This document shows positions 1 through 6,038 of a DNA stretch of 6,217 bases, piece after piece. The notes beneath the pieces were generated by a model. That model was not told the DNA's origin, did not search any database, and saw only the letters and a program-made list of their open reading frames with translations. The stretch lies in contig JAACDY010000110.1 of the NCBI GenBank assembly GCA_009936675.1, forward strand, positions 1 to 6,217. Direction: 5' to 3'. Within the stretch, counting starts at the first letter, position 1. Each line of letters starts with the position of its first letter. The DNA is from Bacteroidota bacterium. GTDB taxonomy: Bacteria; Bacteroidota; Bacteroidia; Flavobacteriales; Flavobacteriaceae. A program made the translations under genes and the position numbers.

Positions 1-311
1 AAAAAAAAACACCTTCCGATGCCAGTTACCCCAAAAAGGGTGATCGTGTTACTTTTAGATATCGCATAGAGGATCTCAATAAAAATCTTCTTTACGATGA
101 AAAAGAATTGGGGGAGGTAAGTTTTTTTGTGGATCAAGAAGATTTGATCCCAGCGCTACGAGAAGGTGTAAAATATTTACGTTTGGGAGAAATTGGTGTA
201 TTTCTGTTTCCTTCCTACCTTTGTTATGGCTATCAAGGCGATGGAGAAAAAATTGGAATCAATCACCCCCTTCGTTTTACAATAGAACTTTTGAACCTGG
301 AAAAAAAATAA
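1..311 (+). CDS. gldI: GldI, gliding motility-associated FKBP-type peptidyl-prolyl isomerase lipoprotein (3' part only)
   Basis: The reading frame enters from the left edge (first full codon at base 3) and is open to a TAA at 309-311, giving about 102 C-terminal residues. They form most of an FKBP domain: a strand ending in FRY (Tyr at the FKBP12 Tyr26 position), LLYDE where FKBP12 has KKFDS, the core LIPALREGVKYLRLGE, then FLFPSYLCYGY and a closing FTIELLNLE strand. The segments ELG, LREG and FLFPSY followed by a GDGEKIG loop are, as I remember the family, typical of GldI of flavobacteria. GldI is an outer-membrane or periplasmic lipoprotein required for gliding; the signal peptide would lie outside the window. 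The active-site tryptophan of FKBP12 is replaced by Leu, so catalytic strength is uncertain. TTG at 108 is not the start, because the FKBP fold begins upstream. It is followed after 10 bases by another isomerase gene, suggesting an operon. Confidence 0.85.
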   Translation, partial: KKTPSDASYPKKGDRVTFRYRIEDLNKNLLYDEKELGEVSFFVDQEDLIPALREGVKYLRLGEIGVFLFPSYLCYGYQGDGEKIGINHPLRFTIELLNLEKK

Positions 312-321
312 ACACTTAAAG

Positions 322-1401
322 ATGAAAAAAAACAATTTACTAGGACTCCTTTTTGCAACACTTATCATGAGTTGCGATCAACAATATCCCGAATTAGATA
401 AAGGCTTGTACGCCAATATTGAAACCAACAAAGGAGAAATCATACTGCAATTGGAGTTGGAGAAAACACCCATCACCGTTGCCAACTTTGTTTCTTTGGC
501 AGAAGGAAACAACCCCAAAGTCGTAAAAGAATTTTCGGGAAAAAAGTTTTATGACGGAATTATCTTTCACCGGGTCATCAAAGATTTTATGATTCAAGGG
601 GGAGATCCGACCGCAACTGGCTCTGGTGGACCTGGCTATCAATTTATTGATGAGTTTACTGATTTGACCCCCAGCGGACCAGGCACACTTTCGATGGCCA
701 ATTCTGGACCTGGAACCAATGGAAGCCAGTTCTTCATCACCCACAAAGAGACCCCCTGGCTCAATGGAAAGCATACTGTATTCGGAAAAGTAGTTCAAGG
801 TCAAACCGTGGTGGACAGCATTGCTCAAAACGACACCATCATGAAAGTATCCATCATCAGAAAAGGAAGTGATGCCAAACGATTCGATGCTCCGGAAGTA
901 TTTTTAAATTATTTTGAAGAACAAATAAAAACGGAACAAGAAAAGGCTGAAAAGCAAGCAGCCATCATGAAGGTAACGCAGGAGAAATTTAACGATCAAA
1001 AAGCAAAAGCTACTAAAACTTCCTCTGGACTACAATACATCATTACCCAAAAAGGAGAAGGTCCCAAGGTCACAACAACCAATAAGGTAAGTACCCACTA
1101 TGCCGTTTACTTCTCCGATGGAGTTTTACTGGAAACCAGTAAGTTGGAAACCGCCGAAGCACTGGACAAAGTTGATTCCAATCGTGTGGCTGCAGGAGCT
1201 TACCAACCCATCAATGCCGATGTAAGTCCCGAAGCGGGCATGATTGAAGGCTTTAAGGAAGGATTAAGGCTTTTGAATGTTGGAGACAAAGCCACCCTGT
1301 TTTTGCCCTATCAATTGGCCTATGGTGAAAACGGCAACCAAGTGATCCCTCCGCGTTCTGATCTGATTTTCGAAATTGAAATTGTCGATCTGATTGAGTA
1401 G
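322..1401 (+). CDS. Lipoprotein peptidyl-prolyl isomerase, cyclophilin-FKBP fusion
   Basis: This 359-residue protein should catalyse cis-trans isomerisation of X-Pro bonds during folding of exported proteins. Residues 1-18 look like a lipoprotein signal: two lysines, a hydrophobic stretch, then IMSC with Cys18 as the likely lipidated residue. The cyclophilin domain spans about 28-180, with IFHRVI (Arg84 equals catalytic Arg55 of human CypA), DFMIQGGD, GTLSMANSGPGTNGSQFFIT, and Trp146 and His151 in PWLNGKHTVFG, so the active site is complete. A charged, Lys/Glu-rich, probably helical linker covers about 192-232. The C-terminal FKBP domain (about 235-359) has HYAVYFSDG, MIEGFKEGLRLLNVGDKA, LPYQLAYGE and IPP. 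Its FKBP12 Asp37 and Trp59 positions are Glu271 and Phe311, conservative changes. A longer loop near 275-305 replaces the short FKBP12 one. ATG 322 is chosen because it supplies the signal peptide. It follows gldI by 10 bases without a Shine-Dalgarno sequence. Confidence 0.93.
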   Translation: MKKNNLLGLLFATLIMSCDQQYPELDKGLYANIETNKGEIILQLELEKTPITVANFVSLAEGNNPKVVKEFSGKKFYDGIIFHRVIKDFMIQGGDPTATGSGGPGYQFIDEFTDLTPSGPGTLSMANSGPGTNGSQFFITHKETPWLNGKHTVFGKVVQGQTVVDSIAQNDTIMKVSIIRKGSDAKRFDAPEVFLNYFEEQIKTEQEKAEKQAAIMKVTQEKFNDQKAKATKTSSGLQYIITQKGEGPKVTTTNKVSTHYAVYFSDGVLLETSKLETAEALDKVDSNRVAAGAYQPINADVSPEAGMIEGFKEGLRLLNVGDKATLFLPYQLAYGENGNQVIPPRSDLIFEIEIVDLIE

Positions 1402-1422
1402 TAAAATTTCAATTCCATCTGA

Positions 1423-1438
1423 AGAAATGTGAATTTCT
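1423..1438 (+). other. Small perfect inverted repeat just upstream of the DUF3810 gene
   Basis: AGAAAT, GTGA, ATTTCT forms a six-pair stem closing a four-base loop. As RNA the loop is GUGA, which fits the stable GNRA class. It ends four bases before the ATG at 1443, so it could cover the ribosome-binding region. It is AT-rich and has no following T run, so it does not look like an intrinsic terminator. A match this short can arise by chance. Confidence 0.2.
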
Positions 1439-1442
1439 GCGT

Positions 1443-2495
1443 ATGAGCAAAAGAACAACTACCTTGGTTTGGTACTCCGCTATCCCACTGTGGTTGTTGA
1501 TTAGCTTTGCGCGCAAAAATCCTGAGTTCATTGAGGAGTACTACAGTCTGATTTTCTATCCACTGATTTTCAATTTGCATCGGTATTTTTTGGATTTGAT
1601 TCCCTTCTCCTTGGGAGATGTTCTCTATTTTTTGCTTATTATCTATTTCCTCAGAGTAATTGTTAGAAACATGCCTCACGGGATGGTCAGACCACTAAAG
1701 CTATTTGTAGATTTGGGGTCAGTGGTCATTATCGCGGCCTGGATTTTCCACCTGAGTGGGGGGTTCAATTACCACAGACTCCCATTAAATCAACAATTTC
1801 AAATCTCTATCGGGTATAGTAAACAAGATTTGGAAGACCGTTTGGATAAAATTATTGAAGAATCCAATCAATGGCACAATAATCTTGCTTCCTCAGATAC
1901 ATTGGCGGTAACATTTCCTTTTTCAAGGGAAAATATTTCAGAAAAAACCGGTCTGTATCATCCTGCATATCACAAAACCGTCTTGAATAGCCCCAAGGTC
2001 AAAAAATCCCTGATGAGCCTTCCCCTATCCTATATGGGATATTCGGGATACTTAAATCCTTTTACACTGGAATCTCAAGTAAATGCCAAAATGCCCATTC
2101 AGAGTTTGATTACCACATCACTCCACGAAACTGCGCATCAAATGGGTTATGCTGCTGAAAATGAAGCCAATTTTATAGCCTATCTATCTGCCATCAAGTC
2201 TGATGATCCCTACGTTCAATACGCTGGTAAAACTTTTGCATTTAGGTATTTATTCAATGATTTTTACAAGCTAGATCCAGAGAAAGCAAGAAATAAATTA
2301 AAGCTTCTGAACCCCGGTATTCTTAAAAACTTTAAGGAGGTAAACGACTTTTGGAAAAAATATAAAAACCCTTTTGAAGTCATTTTTGACAAAACCTATG
2401 ACAGCTACCTTAAAGCCAACGGCCAAAAAAGTGGGATCAAGAGCTATAATGAAATGGTAGGATTGGTCATAAATTATCACAAAAATGTAAAGTGA
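1443..2495 (+). CDS. DUF3810 family membrane protein with HExxH metallopeptidase-like motif
   Basis: This 350-residue protein matches DUF3810, a Bacteroidota family with no established function that I know of. Three hydrophobic segments at about 9-24, 56-75 and 88-107 are probable membrane spans. They are followed by GGFNYHRLPL, a segment I recall as typical of the family, and then a roughly 240-residue soluble region. There the sequence HETAHQMGYAAENEANF (from His228) has the HExxH arrangement of zinc peptidases, with His228 and His232 as likely ligands, Glu229 as possible catalytic base, and Glu239 or Glu241 as possible third ligand. The inference is a membrane-anchored metallopeptidase, with the active domain perhaps outside the cytoplasm; the substrate is unknown. 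The ATG at 1443 lies directly before the first span, 41 bases after the isomerase gene. No Shine-Dalgarno sequence is visible. Family assignment is firm, function tentative. Confidence 0.85.
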   Translation: MSKRTTTLVWYSAIPLWLLISFARKNPEFIEEYYSLIFYPLIFNLHRYFLDLIPFSLGDVLYFLLIIYFLRVIVRNMPHGMVRPLKLFVDLGSVVIIAAWIFHLSGGFNYHRLPLNQQFQISIGYSKQDLEDRLDKIIEESNQWHNNLASSDTLAVTFPFSRENISEKTGLYHPAYHKTVLNSPKVKKSLMSLPLSYMGYSGYLNPFTLESQVNAKMPIQSLITTSLHETAHQMGYAAENEANFIAYLSAIKSDDPYVQYAGKTFAFRYLFNDFYKLDPEKARNKLKLLNPGILKNFKEVNDFWKKYKNPFEVIFDKTYDSYLKANGQKSGIKSYNEMVGLVINYHKNVK

Positions 2496-2497
2496 TT

Positions 2498-2531
2498 TTG
2501 GTGTAGTTCTGTCAATTACCCAATAACTTTA
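2498..2531 (+). promoter_or_regulatory. Weak candidate Bacteroidota-type promoter upstream of the RNA methyltransferase gene
   Basis: TTG at 2498-2500 is followed 23 bases later by TAACTTTA (2524-2531), one mismatch from the TAnnTTTG -7 element of Bacteroidota sigma factors. The spacing is at the long end of the reported range. A start a few bases downstream would give a leader of roughly 10 bases before TTG 2545. A perfect TAGATTTG at 2540-2547 also exists, but it overlaps that start codon and so would not serve it. The 49-base gap holds no hairpin that would separate the two genes. Confidence 0.3.
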
Positions 2532-2544
2532 CAAAAAAATAGAT

Positions 2545-3315
2545 TTGAAATACCTCAGCAGTTCCCACAACCCCCAAATCAAGAAACTCAATCTTTTGAT
2601 GAGTAAATCAAGGGTTCGTAAAAAAGAAAATCGTTTTGTCGTATCCGGTGAGCGTGAATTGAATAGAGCGGTTGAAATGGGTTATAAAATCGACACCTTA
2701 TTTTACAGGGAGGGTTATGATGAAGAAATTATTGATGCGCAATCGGAGGATATTTTTGAATTAAGCTCCGCTCTTTTTGATCGCGTAAGCATGCGTTCGG
2801 GCTCCGAGGAAGTCATTGCTGTATTGGAAACCAAAAGTCATCACATCAATGATATTTTTGTAAATAATGATAGTCGTATTCTGGTTGTAGAGGCTCCCGA
2901 AAAGCCAGGAAATATTGGAGCCTTACTTCGAACCGCCGCAGCTGCCGATTGGGATGCAGTCATCATTGCCAATCCCAAAACCGATCTCTACCACCCTCAA
3001 ATCATTCGAAACAGCATGGGAGGGGTTTTTAGTATTCCAATAGCCACCGATAGTTCGGAAGCGGTCATTTCTTTTTTGGAAGAAAATGCATTTAACATCT
3101 CTGCCGCAGCATTAGATCAAAAAGCAAAACACTTCAAAAGGGTCAAATACCAAAGGCCATTGGCATTGGTTTTTGGAACCGAAGACAAAGGACTCGACCA
3201 AAAATGGTTGAAAAAGGCACAGCAGATCGTCAAAATTCCCGTAAAATTTCCAATCGATTCACTCAATCTGTCTGTTTCGGCAGGGATTTTGATGTATCAC
3301 TGTGGAGATCAATGA
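2545..3315 (+). CDS. TrmH/SpoU-family RNA 2'-O-ribose methyltransferase
   Basis: This 256-residue protein is predicted to transfer a methyl group from S-adenosylmethionine to a ribose 2'-OH in tRNA or rRNA. Residues 1-100 form the substrate-binding N-terminal domain (SSSHNPQIKKLNLL, then ENRFVVSGER). Residues about 110-256 form the knotted SPOUT domain with all three motifs: PGNIGALLRTA (Asn123, Arg129), LVFGTEDKGL (Glu213) and IPVKFPIDSLNLSVSAGI (Ser239, Leu240, Asn241). TTG 2545 is preferred because the NPQIK segment belongs to the conserved N-terminus; the only other upstream codons before an in-frame TAA at 2524 offer no ATG or GTG. The first internal ATG (2599) would remove this segment. 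The target nucleotide cannot be told from sequence: TrmH and RlmB relatives share these motifs, so I give no gene symbol. The gene ends 40 bases before the preferred rel start. Confidence 0.9.
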   Translation: MKYLSSSHNPQIKKLNLLMSKSRVRKKENRFVVSGERELNRAVEMGYKIDTLFYREGYDEEIIDAQSEDIFELSSALFDRVSMRSGSEEVIAVLETKSHHINDIFVNNDSRILVVEAPEKPGNIGALLRTAAAADWDAVIIANPKTDLYHPQIIRNSMGGVFSIPIATDSSEAVISFLEENAFNISAAALDQKAKHFKRVKYQRPLALVFGTEDKGLDQKWLKKAQQIVKIPVKFPIDSLNLSVSAGILMYHCGDQ

Positions 3316-3316
3316 T

Positions 3317-3347
3317 TTTGTCGGATTAAAAGTTTCAAGTACCTTTA
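3317..3347 (+). promoter_or_regulatory. Candidate Bacteroidota-type promoter for the rel gene
   Basis: TTTG (3317-3320) is separated by exactly 19 bases from TACCTTTA (3340-3347). This fits the Bacteroidota pattern TTTG / TAnnTTTG apart from the last base. Transcription would be expected to begin a few bases before the ATG at 3356, giving an almost leaderless message. The match is short and AT-rich, so it could be coincidental. Confidence 0.4.
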
Positions 3348-3355
3348 TTGTACCT

Positions 3356-5560
3356 ATGATTGTCAGTGAAGAAATAGAGAACAAAGAGATTGCAAAGCAG
3401 TACAAAGAACTGCTTCGAATCAGCTATCAAACCTTATCGAACGAGGATAAGAAATTGATCCGTTCAGCTTTTGACACTGCTGTCGATGCCCACAGAAATC
3501 AACGGCGCAAGTCTGGTGAACCCTATATTTTACACCCGATTAGTGTTGCCAAAATCGTCGCACAGGAAATCGGTCTTGACGCCACTTCTATTGCAGCTGC
3601 ACTGTTACACGATGTGGTCGAGGATACGAACTACAGTTTTAAGGACATAGAGAAACTTTTTGGGAGCGGTGTCGCAAAAATCGTAGAAGGATTGACCAAA
3701 ATTTCTAAGCTGAGTAAGGAAAATCAGGTTTCCCTTCAGGCAGAGAACTTTAGAAAGCTATTGCTGACCCTCAATGACGATGTTCGAGTCATCATCATCA
3801 AAATAGCAGATCGGTTACACAATATGCAAACCATGGATGCGATGCCAGAATACAAACAGGTTAAAATCGCTTCCGAAACCCTGTATATCTACGCTCCCTT
3901 GTCTCACAGGATTGGTCTGTATAACATTAAGACAGAGCTAGAGGATCTGAGTTTTAAATACACTGAACCTGAGAATTATCAGTTCATCAAAAATAAAATC
4001 GAGGGCGACAAGGAAGAGCAAGGGCAGTACATAAAATCATTTTCCAAAATTGTAGCGTTTGCCTTAGCAGAGGAGGGATTGGAATATCAAATCAAAGGGC
4101 GAAGTAAATCCATTTTTGCCATCAACAGAAAAATGACCATGCAAAACATTCCTTTCGAGAATGTCTTGGACAAGTTTGCCATCCGTATCATTTACAAGGG
4201 CACGCATCGAAATGAAAAGTTTTTAGCCTGGAAGATCTATTCTATCATTACGGATCACTTTACCCCAAATCCCACTCGATTAAGGGACTGGATTACAGCT
4301 CCCAAATCGAATGGATATGAGGCTTTGCACGTTACCGTTATGGGCCCTAACAACAAATGGGTAGAAGTGCAAATCCGATCTGAACGGATGAATGAAATAG
4401 CAGAAAAAGGATACGCTGCGCATCACAAATACAAACAAGGTGAGCAAAAAGATATAGGGATCGACTCTTGGCTGGACAAGCTCCAAGAGGTTCTGGAAAG
4501 CAACAACGAAAATCCGGTTGATTTTGTTGAAAATTTCAAACTCAACCTTTACGCCAAAGAGATTTTTGTGTTTACCCCGACAGGGGAAATCAAATCCTTA
4601 CCCAAAGGGGCTACCGCTTTAGATTTTGCTTTTAGCATTCACACCGAAGTGGGAATGAAAACCAGAGGCGCAAGGGTTAATGGAAAACTTGTTCCACTCA
4701 GTAGAACTCTTAAAAGCGGGGAGAATGTTGAAGTGATTACTTCTGAAAACATCAAACCCACTGCTAACTGGTTGGACTTTGTTCAGACCTCTAGGGCCAA
4801 ATCAAAAATCAAGTCGTCACTCAATGAAGAGAAAAAGAGAATTGCGGTCGATGGTCGAGAGACCCTTAGAAGAAAATTAAAACAACTCAAGATTATACTC
4901 AACGACAAAACCGTTGGGCATATGTTGCGGTATTTCAATCTCAGCAACAGTCAGGATTTGTTTTACCGCGTGGGCCTGGGAACCATCAACAATAAACAGT
5001 TAAAAGATTTCTCTACCGAATTCAATGGTAGTTTCCTCAATTTCTTCAAAAAGAGAATAAGAAAACAAAGCAGTACCTACAAAAAAGAGGGCAAAGAAGA
5101 GATTACACAACGGTTCGACACCTTGGTTTTTGGTAAAGAAAAGGAGAGTTTAAAACACTCCCTCTCCCCCTGCTGTAATCCGATTGCGGGTGACCCTGTA
5201 TTTGGTTTTATCAGTATCAATGAAGGTGTAAAAGTTCACAAAAAAGATTGTCCAAATGCCCTATCACTACAATCTAATTTTGCCTACAGAATCATTAAAG
5301 CAAAATGGGTAGATTCCTCCTCAGATGAGTTTACAGCCATTTTGAAACTTTCTGGGATTGACAACATGGGAATTGTCAGTGAGGTTACCCAATCGATTTC
5401 AGGTGACATGAGTGTCAACATCAACAAATTGAGTTTTGACAGTGAGGATGGTATTTTTACAGGTTTAATCAGCGTGAATGTGAAAAATAAAACCATACTC
5501 AATAGATTGATTAACAGAATTTTAAAGGTCAAAGGTGTAGATAAAGTTCTCAGGGAATGA
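3356..5560 (+). CDS. rel: Bifunctional (p)ppGpp synthetase/hydrolase, Rel/SpoT (RSH) family
   Basis: This cytosolic enzyme is predicted to make (p)ppGpp from ATP and GDP/GTP and to remove its 3'-pyrophosphate, setting stringent-response level. From ATG 3356 it has 734 residues, normal for a long RSH. The HD hydrolase domain (about 40-185) keeps His60, His85-Asp86, Glu89-Asp90 in LLHDVVEDT, and Asp152 and Asn156 in IADRLHNM. The synthetase domain (about 220-365) keeps IKGRSKSIF, Asp272, GYEALH (Tyr321, His325) and VEVQIR (Glu337). Its charge motif is RLRD (308-311), close to the RxKD of bifunctional enzymes, unlike the acidic ExDD of RelA. TGS covers about 401-462, then a helical region, a Cys/His motif (Cys606-Cys607, His628, Cys632) and a C-terminal ACT domain (about 657-734). 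Both activities therefore look intact. An in-frame GTG at 3302 would add 18 residues overlapping the methyltransferase gene; that extension lacks family similarity that I recognise. Confidence 0.95.
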   Translation: MIVSEEIENKEIAKQYKELLRISYQTLSNEDKKLIRSAFDTAVDAHRNQRRKSGEPYILHPISVAKIVAQEIGLDATSIAAALLHDVVEDTNYSFKDIEKLFGSGVAKIVEGLTKISKLSKENQVSLQAENFRKLLLTLNDDVRVIIIKIADRLHNMQTMDAMPEYKQVKIASETLYIYAPLSHRIGLYNIKTELEDLSFKYTEPENYQFIKNKIEGDKEEQGQYIKSFSKIVAFALAEEGLEYQIKGRSKSIFAINRKMTMQNIPFENVLDKFAIRIIYKGTHRNEKFLAWKIYSIITDHFTPNPTRLRDWITAPKSNGYEALHVTVMGPNNKWVEVQIRSERMNEIAEKGYAAHHKYKQGEQKDIGIDSWLDKLQEVLESNNENPVDFVENFKLNLYAKEIFVFTPTGEIKSLPKGATALDFAFSIHTEVGMKTRGARVNGKLVPLSRTLKSGENVEVITSENIKPTANWLDFVQTSRAKSKIKSSLNEEKKRIAVDGRETLRRKLKQLKIILNDKTVGHMLRYFNLSNSQDLFYRVGLGTINNKQLKDFSTEFNGSFLNFFKKRIRKQSSTYKKEGKEEITQRFDTLVFGKEKESLKHSLSPCCNPIAGDPVFGFISINEGVKVHKKDCPNALSLQSNFAYRIIKAKWVDSSSDEFTAILKLSGIDNMGIVSEVTQSISGDMSVNINKLSFDSEDGIFTGLISVNVKNKTILNRLINRILKVKGVDKVLRE

Positions 5561-5569
5561 TTTAAGACC

Positions 5570-5577
5570 TATATTTG
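5570..5577 (+). promoter_or_regulatory. Candidate -7 promoter element upstream of fur
   Basis: TATATTTG matches the Bacteroidota -7 consensus TAnnTTTG exactly and ends five bases before the ATG at 5583. No TTG occurs at the expected upstream distance (17-23 bases), so the -33 half is missing or degenerate. If active, it would give a very short or absent leader. It may supplement read-through from rel, whose stop lies only 22 bases before fur. I see no Fur-box-like palindrome in the gap. Confidence 0.35.
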
Positions 5578-5582
5578 TAAAA

Positions 5583-6032
5583 ATGGAAAAAGACAAATCC
5601 AATCAGGAAATTGTAAAAGAGGTTTTCGTAAACTTCTTGAACAAGCATGCTCACCGAAAAACACCGGAGCGATTTGCCATCTTGTACGAAATTTATGATA
5701 GTGAGGAACACTTTGATATAGAATCATTGTACATCACCATGAAAAATAAAAATTACAGGGTTAGCAGAGCAACACTTTACAACACCATAGAGCTTCTTTT
5801 GGAATGTGGATTGGTCAGGAAACACCAGTTTGGCAAAAACCAAGCGCAATATGAAAAGTCTTATTTTGACCGTCAACACGACCACATCATCTTTACAGAT
5901 TCGGGTGAAGTAAAAGAATTTTGTGATCCCAGAATTCAAAACATAAAAAAAACAATCGAAGAAATATTCGATGTTGAAATACACAACCATTCTCTTTATT
6001 TTTACGGAACAAAAAAAAGAGTAAACTCATAA
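5583..6032 (+). CDS. fur: Fur-family transcriptional regulator lacking the CxxC zinc motif
   Basis: This 149-residue protein is a predicted metal-dependent DNA-binding repressor of the Fur superfamily. The winged-helix N-terminal domain (about 10-90) includes HRKTPERFAIL, FDIESLY and the recognition-helix segment YRVSRATLYNTIELL, followed by GLVRKHQFG. The dimerisation and metal-binding domain (about 91-149) has QHDHIIF (His99, Asp100, His101), Glu112, and NHSLYFYGT (His136). Where E. coli Fur has the structural-zinc pair in CLDCG, this protein has FTDSG (104-108); only Cys75 and Cys114 remain in the protein. It may therefore need only one or two metals bound by His/Asp/Glu, or sense something other than iron; assignment to Fur rather than Zur, Mur or PerR cannot be made from sequence. 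It lies between rel and purA, 22 and 6 bases from them. No operator is visible nearby. Confidence 0.88.
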   Translation: MEKDKSNQEIVKEVFVNFLNKHAHRKTPERFAILYEIYDSEEHFDIESLYITMKNKNYRVSRATLYNTIELLLECGLVRKHQFGKNQAQYEKSYFDRQHDHIIFTDSGEVKEFCDPRIQNIKKTIEEIFDVEIHNHSLYFYGTKKRVNS

Positions 6033-6038
6033 TTAAAT

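Noticed and set aside
108..311. A separate 67-residue gene beginning at TTG 108
   Set aside because: The frame is open to the left edge and the upstream residues complete the FKBP fold, so this is the tail of gldI.
394..828. 144-codon open frame on the - strand inside the cyclophilin-FKBP gene
   Set aside because: It lies wholly within a well-supported gene on the other strand, its translation shows no recognisable domain, and no start context or promoter supports it.
1320..1679. 119-codon open frame on the - strand spanning the isomerase end and the DUF3810 start
   Set aside because: The product is low-complexity, Gln/Asn-rich and unlike any family I know; both overlapped + strand genes are clearly real.
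2496..2544. Terminator between the DUF3810 gene and the methyltransferase gene
   Set aside because: I could find no stem-loop followed by T residues in this gap.
5724..5990. 88-codon open frame on the - strand inside fur
   Set aside because: It is an antisense shadow of a conserved coding region, with no recognisable features of its own.
5945..6018. Runs of eight A residues near the end of fur as possible programmed slippage sites
   Set aside because: The frame is intact through both runs and reaches a natural family end; A runs are expected in an AT-rich genome with many Lys codons.
6021..6030. GAGT-AA-ACTC inverted repeat at the end of fur as a terminator or operator
   Set aside because: The four-base arms and two-base spacer are too short to fold or to suggest a binding site, no T run follows, and purA begins nine bases later.
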